From Owenia fusiformis (Eukaryota > Annelida > Polychaeta > Sabellida > Oweniidae): 64,000 bases of DNA. The stretch spans positions 33,795,375 to 33,859,374 of the forward strand of contig CAIIXF020000005.1 in assembly GCA_903813345.2 (NCBI GenBank). Reading direction: 5' to 3'. The position numbers were made by a program, and so were the translations under genes. The notes under the pieces were generated by a model. The model was not told where the DNA came from. It did no database searches and was given only the letters and a program-made list of their open reading frames with translations. This document shows positions 56,051-64,000 of this stretch, in pieces (position 1 is the stretch's first letter; each line of letters begins with the position of its first letter).

Positions 56051-56540
56051 ATTTTTCAAAATGGTCGCCTTCTACCAAGTGTCATTAGACAGTGTGCCAT
56101 GCTTATAGTATTCACATACCAAATATGAGCAAAATCGCTCCAACACTTTTTGAGTTACAGCAAAAATCGTAATAAAGCGAGTAAAGGTCGCCATTTTTCA
56201 AGATGGCTGTCATGTGGTTCTTTAATACCTACATTTCTAGCTTTATTAATGTCCTATATATTTTTTTACATTAAAACATATTGCTATTAGGGTCCTACAG
56301 TTTTACATATTGTACCTAAATTACTGTAAAATTGGCACTAAAATGGCCGCCATTTTTAATTGAGCGGCCATTTGGAAAATCGGCTTTTGAGCAGAATTTC
56401 TACCCCCATAAGGTATATGTGTATAAAATATGAACAAAATCGGGCCAACGGTATTTGAGTTATTGCCTGGATGGATGGACGGATGGACAGTCGTACGGAC
56501 GGAGGCGTTCCCTATATCCCTCCGAACTTCGTTGATAATG
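56051..56540. repeat. Dispersed repeat related to family A
   Basis: Carries AAAATGGTCGCC, CAAGATGGCTG and AATGGCCGCCATTTTTAA motifs, a GGATGGACGGATGGAC tail and CCCTATATCCCTCCGAACTT. GCTTATAGTATTC and CAAAATCGCTCCAACAC also occur in similar form near 4,380-4,420. Confidence 0.6.
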
Positions 56541-58209
56541 ATAAATGAAATCACACCACTAAGTAGTCACTCAAAGTTAATGAACTGTAGAACATGGTAC
56601 TCTCTAACATGTTGAATAAGATTGTGAATGCCATTTTTACTCAGTCTTTCAGGGGGAGGGTCGATCAGAGATCTATGAGTTTGTTGTTAAATACATTTTT
56701 CCTTCTCTAGATCAACCCCAACCTCATTCAATGCAGTCTCATAGCTTACTCTGGATATCCATCTTGCACAAGGTATCAGTAATTTTATACGAGGTATATA
56801 CCAAATATATTTTGTGTATTATTTGCCAGTCTCTGTTGAATTTAGTAAATTTTATACTGATCAACTATGTCAATAAAAAAAATATAGTCTAAATAGAATG
56901 TAATTTTAGACCAGAACAATTCAAAATCAGGAATATGTCTGAAAGTATGTTCTTCTAAAATGTTGGTGAGGCAGTTGCCTCGTCTGCCTCATGCCTCAAG
57001 GCTACACCTACTAACTCATGATATTTGTTATAATTTTAACTCATTTTTCAAGACTTTCAGATGTCTATTGTACCATGTTAAAGTGGTAATATAATACAGG
57101 ACAACAGATTGATTTCATCAAATACAATACAGCATGATGTGCTGTACTATAAGTTAGTGTTACATAACACGATATGTACATGTCATGGAGAAAACTAGAA
57201 ATATGACACCTTTATAAACAATTAAGCCAAGAATTGTGCCTTTTGAGGTCTTTATATCTTTTAAAATGATGAAGAACTTCCAAAACTGTTTATGAATGCT
57301 CTATCAACAAAATTGTTATTCGAGGCCCTCACTGCAAGAACATGACTCGACAACCGTTTACTGCACCACTAGTACAGCATGCATTTTAAAATTGTTTCAA
57401 ATAAAAGTACCATATGGAAAATATAGCACCACTTTAACCAAACTGTATCAGTATACCATATGTTGAATTCTGAAGAGAAGAGAACTCATGTATTTAAGTT
57501 TTTATTCTTTATATATTTTTATATACAATTTATAACTTTAACAAATATACAAGTACATGTAATAAAATTAAATGGATGGATTCAGTAAAACTGGTACTTT
57601 TATGTACAATATTTACATTATATGTATGTTATTAAAAGTAGAATTGAATATCACATTAAATAAAATATAATTATGTGTACATTTTATTAAATCAAAATGT
57701 TTTGTTATATATTATTTGCACAGATCATAAGTTTGCTGGACGGATTTGTGTACACTGCTTTTTCATATCAGTTTGAGACAAATAAAAAACTTATTTGTTA
57801 TCACATAATTCAACAATTTGACATTCATGTTTTCTGAGCAAAGAATTTGGACGGACGAATCAAATTGAACATGAATACTGGTCATTATATTGAGAAGGAA
57901 GGTTTTGATGGAATCGCACATCATCACTTCACACAGATGTCAAAGAATAAAGTGAATATTGTGTCAAGAAAATGCGACATCTTTCCAGAAACAGTACAGT
58001 CCATATACATTGAGTTCTTATATACATTCCAGTGAGCATGGTTTTTCTTGTTTTTTAATTGAAGAAATTATCAAGTTAAATTGCAGTTAGGATCTGAAAA
58101 ACAAGTTAATTTTCCAATGAATAAAAAGAAAATCCATGAATCTCAGAAATGATGTTCCATTCGATCTATGTATAATGCAATCCTATTGATGACACAGAGG
58201 TCTTTATTA
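56541..58209. other. Intergenic stretch between convergent genes
   Basis: An exon-like interval on the plus strand at 56,711-56,772 has acceptor TTCTCTAG and donor GTATCA but no partner. The plus-strand frame at 57,847-58,035 (62 codons) has no recognised family. The rest is AT-rich with nothing recognised. Confidence 0.35.
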
Positions 58210-59007
58210 CTAATGTTCAACTTGGACTAGAGCAGGGAATGTTCTCATTCTAAGTCTCTCCACCTCAGCTCTTAGTACAGCCACCTCCTGTGCTTGTGCT
58301 TTGGCCAGGTCTACAAGCTTACGTCTCTGTACAATGTCAGCATACCTCTTCTCAGCCCCAGAGTCGCTGCGCTTGTCAGCTGCAATCACAATAATTGGTA
58401 CAGTTAGATTTTTTCATTTATTGTTGCCCATTTGAGGATATATTGAATACTCTTTTGAAATTGAACCCTGCTCTTGATAGCAAATAAACGTGGATTTTGT
58501 ATCTTTCTGTACTCTCATTATGAAGAATAACAATACAAGGATTTAGTAATGATAATAGGAGTATTTCTCCTGATGATGGGTCAATTTATCTAACATACAG
58601 CAAAATCAGGACAGATTGGAAGAACTTAAATAAAAATGTGACAGTAAAATTCTGATTGGGAAAAAGTGTTCACATTTAAAATTGTTCACTTTAGAGAGAG
58701 CAAAAAATGTTCACATGTACATGTTTAACTGCATTTTGAATTACTATACTGGATAAAAGTTCAATTATTTTAAATGGGGAGAGAGATGAAAAAAGGTCAT
58801 GAAAAATTTGATAGAATAAGGTAAAACAAATTCAAATATTAAACTCGTTTTACCATTAACTTCATTGATATGTCCCCTTTCATTGACAGATACATTGAGT
58901 TCTGCAAGTTGAATGTCCATCTCATTATTTTGGTCTTCCTTCTCTTTGGCAGTTCTATTCAGATCTTTTAATATTGTCTTCTTCTCAGCAACAGTCTTTT
59001 CATGGTG
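58210..59007 (-). CDS. CFAP44-like: 3' end of a ciliary coiled-coil protein, probably CFAP44
   Basis: Two terminal exons: 58,854-59,007 and 58,210-58,379 (TAG), joined through a codon split after its first base; 107 codons in the window, with the remainder upstream and outside it. The peptide is a charged heptad-rich coiled coil (KTVAEKKTILKDLNRTAKE) that continues through RYADIVQRRKLVDLAKAQAQ and LRAEVERLRM and ends FPALVQVEH. From memory, this ending is that of CFAP44 (WDR52), an axonemal tether protein that with CFAP43 links to inner dynein arms; CFAP43 is the alternative. A minus-strand AATAAA at 58,203-58,208 lies one base after the stop. Convergent with the C19orf12-like gene. Confidence 0.65.
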
Positions 59008-59160
59008 CTGGAAATATAAAGTTAGTTTGATAAAATATCCATTTACATCTAATCAAAAAATATATACAGAATATATAAATATATGCAGAAAGCATTGTTA
59101 GAAATCTGAATATAGACGAGTAGGCCAAAGAAATAAATTATGAGTTTAATAGTTCAACTG

Positions 59161-60600
59161 ACCCTATGGGAAAATTTGGTATCATAGCAAAGCTCAGAGA
59201 ATTGTCTATGTCGTGTGATAAATAATTTGTGTTGGAATAGGTGACGTTGTCATGGAAACGGGCGTTGAACAAAAGATGTCCTTAATAAGAATAAAAAGTA
59301 CAGCACCATTGCAGGGGATATCTGGTTAAGTCAATGTGCAACTCTGAAAGAATGAAAATTAAGGAATTGAAAGAATTTTAGTTTATCTTCAACATTTAAC
59401 TCAAAATTATACATATTCTACTCTCTTTTGATTATTGTGATGTCATAATGGTCTATTTTGAATAAAAAACAGTTGATCTCATATGAAATTATTAACACCA
59501 TTAGATTGTGTAATCACAATTGCTTACAAATGTTACCTTTATGTATATCAAATGAAAGCTACTGCTCTCACGATCATTTTGGTATATAAATTGTAAACAT
59601 TGATCATTTACTCTCTGAGATATTATGATATAAGGTGATTTAAATTGTGGCCTGAGTTACAGAAATTATCAGCAGTTCGGCATTATCGCAAATGACAAAA
59701 TATTGGCGAATTTCTACCATTGTATACATTCTTATTGATATCATAACTTTAGTAGTATTTTGACCCTATGAGAAAAGTTGGTATCAATGCAAAGCTTTGA
59801 CAACTGTCTATGATGTGTGATATATGATTAGTGTTTAAACAGGTGCCGTTGCCATGGAAACGGGCGTTGAGCAATAGGTATCCTTAATAAGATTGAAATA
59901 CGTATAGGAATGGGCATTTCCAGCCAGTGATCCAAATATGTATATTTTATTAATAGCAATTGTGTGGCAATGACCAATTTTTATCAATCTTGAACTATAA
60001 TGACTAAAAGGTTCTATATATTAAATTTTAAAGTGTTATTGTGACATCACAATAGCGGATTTCAAATGAGAAAGAGTTTGCCGTGAAACTGATATCTTCC
60101 ATGATTACAATTGCAAAAGAATATGCACTTTATGGATATCAAATTAAAGCTAGTGCAATAACGAGTATTATGATCAGTAAATCAACATGATTAGATCAAG
60201 CTATGCCGTGGTTTCATGCTTTTGAATCTGGGGTATCAGTGGTTATAGACACAAAATACTGTATGAGAGGTCTGAGACTAACATCTTTTATGCTAGTCTC
60301 GGGAGAGGTGGAACAACTTTTTATCCTGATGGATGAGTCTGAAAGTCGCAAGAAAAGTGTTTTTCTCAGTACATACGGTATGTTGTCATGTATGTCTCAT
60401 ATCAGACAAAGCTTTATAAACATTTAAAGTCACTAATTTAAGTAAATACTCCTATTGTGATGTCATTATAATAAATGATTTACAACTTTTGGTGTTTTTT
60501 AAAGTTGCACTAAACTGTTTACTCATTTTAGACATGGGCGTGATTTAGAAATAATTGTATTCATTAATTCCGATTGGCTTGGTCTCCTTATTAAAAACTA
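59161..60600. repeat. Tandem repeat of about 600 bp, two copies plus a partial
   Basis: ACCCTATGGGAAAATTTGGT at 59,161 and TGACCCTATGAGAAAAGTTG at 59,761 begin copies that share CATGGAAACGGGCGTTGA, a CCTTAATAAGA block, ATTGTGATGTCAT and TATATCAAATGAAAGC in the same order. A fragment with ATTGTGATGTCATTATAATA near 60,458 suggests a third, partial copy. They lie upstream of the CFAP44-like exons, probably in an intron. Confidence 0.7.
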
Positions 60601-62139
60601 TTTAGAAAAGTACCCAAAATAATACATTTTTTTGGTGAAACTTATAAATTGTTCTTAATGATTTGAAAGTTTCATGTTCATTAAAAAAACAGCAGGGCGT
60701 TCAAAACTTTTGGACCCCCTCGTATATCAATTTTGTGAAGACTAATTATTCCACTTTCGGAATCCATCGAGCTGTATTTGTAAGGGATAATTTACACAAG
60801 AATTATTTTTTTGTGAAGTCGATTATAAATATTTTTTTTATTGAAATGCGTACAAATGAGAAACTAATGCATAGTTCTACTTTAGTTCAGCCTTCAAATT
60901 TTGAAATCACGACATGTCCATATATGGCAAAAATATCAATGTTGCACTCCATGAGCCAATCATCCATGATAACTTCACATACTGTACGGCATGGTCACAT
61001 GACCTCAAAAAGTCTGCAAAAATATTCCTTCAATAAATTCATGATTATTTGAGGATTCTTTTCATGTAGTCGACTATTGGATAAATATCAATCTTATATT
61101 GTGAAATATACTTTAAAAATAATTAACAATTTAATTTGTATACAATCAACAATTTTAAAGAATGATTTCATAAGAATTTATCATTCAATCAAGTTAGGAA
61201 TACTGTGTTTATATAAATCAAATTCTGGTTCTGGCATCGCCTATTTGAAGGGGTTGCTATGTTTTAAATGGGAATTATTTGAGCTAAGGACAATGTCTAT
61301 CAAGGCACAACCAGGGATAGGGCCTTTTATGGAACAAAAATGCGAACTACTGTGGATTGACGGGATACCGCTGTGGCCTTCTATGGAACGACCATGACCA
61401 TGTAGTAATCTACAAGAGTCTTCCTTGAAATTACTGTTGTGCTGGTACTGGGCCTTCTATGAAGCCACTGTCCCTTATTCTGAAGATTCTAAATGCCAAT
61501 CAGGACCTTCTATGCAGACACCACCATATGACTGTATGGAAATCATTAAAGTCTTATTTGGACCTAATGTTTCCATCATTGAAAAAACGAAGGCCCTCCT
61601 TCAAGGAACTGTCTTTGTTTTTTGGTTTTTTTATACATAGATTTATTCCTTTAGTTAACAATTATAGACATGCAATTGATTGCCAAAGTTTTATAAAAAA
61701 CATTAGCGGCAATTTTAGACAATATGAATAGGAATGCATTAACATTTAAAAATTCATCAAAGTAATGTTATAACTCATATAAGAAACTATAATCCCATGG
61801 GCCAGGGATGAGTTAACACATGCATGCAAAAATTAGCCAAACCAATCAATTTGGCTCAAACTTTGATCTACAAAATGGCTCATTAGTTCTATTAATATTT
61901 TTCATTTAATGAATTATCTAAATCTTCATCACCATACAAAAGAACTGAATTTTTTCAACTGTGTTCAAACTCTGAACCAAAAGATGAAGATCTGTCTTTA
62001 GTCTTTTATGGTTCCACTATTTTGGATCTTCAAGGATATTCTCTAAGGCCAACTAGGAAGCACTAGGGGCTATAAACACAACACTAATACCCTAATACTT
62101 ATTAGGGTACAAATCGGGTCAGCATGTATGACGTATGGT
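60601..62139. other. Stretch with short degenerate repeats
   Basis: 61,310-61,530 has several GGCCTTCTATGGAA-like units, and 60,690-60,720 has a CAAAACTTTTGGACCCCC hairpin. Plus-strand frames of 71-129 codons here have no splice support or family resemblance. No further CFAP44-like exon was found. Confidence 0.4.
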
Positions 62140-63150
62140 GGTCTGTCTGTCATTCTCTGTCTGTCCAGACATCTCCTCCGCCTAGACCGTTTGACCCTGA
62201 GCTCCCATACTTGGTCAACATACTAAGTGGATTGGTGGACATTCTACGAAGATCAGAGGTCAAAGTCATTTAAAGGTAAAAGGTCAATATCTAGGTATTT
62301 GGCTTTTTAAGACCCTTGATCTGTGCTTTGACCCTTGACGACCCATGATTAGGTGCCCGGAGGTCAAGGTCAACTTTGTGGGGCAAGGTCATTCCCAGAT
62401 CAAATGCATCTGGGGCTGTTGTGACCTTTGGCGACAAATGATAAGGTGATCTGAGGTAAAGGTCATTACTAGGTCAAATGTCAATATCTAGGTATTTTGA
62501 AATTTAAGATTTCTGGGGCTACTCTTACCCTTGGTGACCAATGATTTGGTGACCTGAGTTCAAGGTCAATATTTACGCGTCAAGGTTATTCCAAGATCAG
62601 AGGTCAATACCTTGGTATTTGGCGTTTTAATGCATTTGGGACTGCTTTGACCCTTGGCGACCCATGATTAGGTGACTTGAGGTCATGGTTATTCCAAGAT
62701 CATAGGTCAATATCTAGATATTTGGTGATGTTAGGTCCTTGGGGCTGCTATCTAAGTAAGTACCTTAAGGGCTATTGTGACCCTTGTCGACCCATGATTA
62801 CGTGACCTGAGGTCATACTTAGATCAAAGGTTGATATCTAGATATTTGGTGTTTTAAGAGCCTGGTGGGCTGTTGTGATCTTTGGCAACCCATGACTAGG
62901 TGACCTTAGGGGTTAAGGTCAACATTATATTTGTCAAGATCTCAAGAACAAAGTTCGACACTTACTTGAAGGATACTGTAACCCTCAGTGACTCATGATT
63001 AAGTGACCTGAAGTCAAAGTCAATGTTTCTTGGCCAATGTCATATTAAGGTCAAACGATCAATACAGACGAGCATTTGATGGGAGCTGTTGCCATGTGGA
63101 GCTGTTATGGACCCTTGGTGACCCACTCGAATGGGTAGATTGCTAGTTCT
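62140..63150. repeat. AGGTCA-dense tandem repeat family E
   Basis: About six degenerate units of roughly 130-160 bp, each with GACCCATGATTAGGTGACCT, GAGGTCAAGGTCA, an AGATCAAAGGTCAATATCTA block, GGTATTTGGCGTTTTAAG and GGGGCTGCTGTGACC. The array begins with CTTGGTCAACATACTAAGTG, as does the single unit at 26,085. Non-coding. Confidence 0.8.
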
Positions 63151-63207
63151 AAGCAGCTGAACGTTTAACTAGGTAACTCTACGGTATTAAGTTTGGAAAA
63201 ATTATTA

Positions 63208-64000
63208 TCCCACCGAACGAAGTTCGAGGGGGATATAGAAAAGCTGTCCGTCCGTTCGTTCCATTTTTCGGAAAAAATATAATCTTTGATTACTCAAATA
63301 CTAGTTGATGGATTTGGCTCAAATTTTATATTCTGTTGCCCGGGTACAAAGGAGCCTTGCTGAAGAAGACATTTTCAAGATGGCTACCATATTTTAAAAT
63401 AGCGGCCATTTTTCGTAAAAAACGCTATCTTTGATAACTCAAATACCATTGAATGGATTTGGATCAAATTTCATATGCTGTTGCCTGGATACAAAGGAGC
63501 CTTGCTCATGAAGACATTTTCAAGATGGCCACCATATTTCAAAATGGCGGCCATTTTTCGTAAAAAAACGTTATCTTTGATAACTCAAATACCATTGAAT
63601 GGATTTGGTTCAAATTTTACATACTGATGCCTAGGGACATAGGAGCTCTGTTTCGAGAAGGGATTTTCAAGATGGCAGCTAAATTTCAAAATGGCCACCA
63701 TTTATCATAAAAAATGTAACCTTTGATAACTCAAATACCAGTTGATTGATTTGGTTCAAATTCTGTATGCTGATGCCTAGAGACAAAGAAGTTCTGCTCA
63801 AGAAGACATTTTCAAGATGGCCACTGAATTTCAAAATGGCCGCCATTTTTCGTAAAAAAACCATAATCATTGATAACTCAAATACCAGTGGATGAATTTG
63901 GTTCCAATTTTATATCCTGATGTTTTGGGAAATAGGAGATCTGCTTCAGAAGAAATTTCAAAGGCGTCAGCTGAATTTCAAAATGGCTGCCATTTTTCAT
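63208..64000. repeat. 146-bp tandem array with GGCGGCCATTTTT core, open at the window end
   Basis: Starts with CACCGAACGAAGTTCGAGGG and a GTCCGTCCGTTCG head. Units then recur with AAAATGGCGGCCATTTTTCG at about 63,393, 63,539, 63,686, 63,833 and 63,980. Each has a TTTGATAACTCAAATACCA block, GGATTTGGTTCAAATTT and TTTTCAAGATGGC. The array continues beyond 64,000. Confidence 0.85.

Noticed and set aside
56711-56772. Plus-strand interval between TTCTCTAG and GTATCA
   Set aside because: Only 62 bp, no partner exons and no recognisable peptide; the C19orf12-like gene already has its stop upstream.
57847-58035. 62-codon plus-strand frame as a gene
   Set aside because: No family resemblance or start context; may be untranslated or intergenic DNA.
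60663-61731. Overlapping plus-strand frames of 71-129 codons
   Set aside because: AT-rich or degenerate-repeat sequence, no splice sites or homology recognised, and overlapping in different frames.

Overview
This is eukaryotic, AT-rich, intron-rich and repeat-dense DNA with animal-type genes. It most resembles a marine lophotrochozoan, probably a bivalve or other mollusc. The reasons are SR-protein, TAPP-type PH-protein and ciliary genes with short exons and long introns; dispersed repeats carrying GGCGGCCATTTT cores and GACGGACGGA tails; tRNA-derived SINEs; and many small inverted-repeat transposons. The species call is inference. All exon models below were read by eye from splice sites, reading phase and protein similarity recalled from family knowledge; nothing was searched.

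Left part (1-13.2 kb): a 182-bp satellite, a dispersed repeat, a 29-bp tandem array and a cluster of three palindromic MITEs surround a minus-strand gene that I do not recognise. Its 39-bp exon lies inside a 1.09-kb tandem duplication. Then (13.2-19.3 kb) comes a complete eight-exon minus-strand gene for a two-PH-domain adaptor of the PLEKHA1/2 (TAPP) type. The stretch from 19.3 to 27.8 kb is intergenic, with two tandem tRNA-type SINEs, a 480-bp hairpin element and a 538-bp MITE. A 5'-truncated LINE with an intact reverse transcriptase frame fills 27.8-30.4 kb.

Centre (30.9-51.8 kb): one minus-strand gene, a complete eight-exon SRSF10-like splicing factor of 210 aa. Intron 2 has the signals of a U12-type AT-AC intron, and a 39-bp RS-encoding exon is duplicated. 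Its 14.8-kb first intron holds a hAT-like MITE and the most striking object in the window: a giant 10.3-kb inverted repeat (39,936-50,211). Its arms are built of 47/48-bp subrepeats, interspersed with a repeated single-copy-looking module. It resembles a foldback (FB-type) transposon and would form a multi-kilobase hairpin in the SRSF10 pre-mRNA.

Right part (51.8-64 kb): about 0.7 kb upstream of SRSF10, head to head with it, starts a three-exon plus-strand C19orf12-like gene (142 aa, glycine-zipper membrane hairpin). Its first intron contains a second, inverted copy of the 538-bp MITE with a perfect 7-bp target duplication. Converging on it is the 3' end of a minus-strand gene for a ciliary coiled-coil protein, probably CFAP44. 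The window ends in tandem repeats: a 0.6-kb repeat, an AGGTCA-dense repeat also found at 26 kb, and a 146-bp GGCGGCC array that runs off the end.

No pathway links the genes. The shared theme is that inverted repeats have invaded the introns of housekeeping genes.
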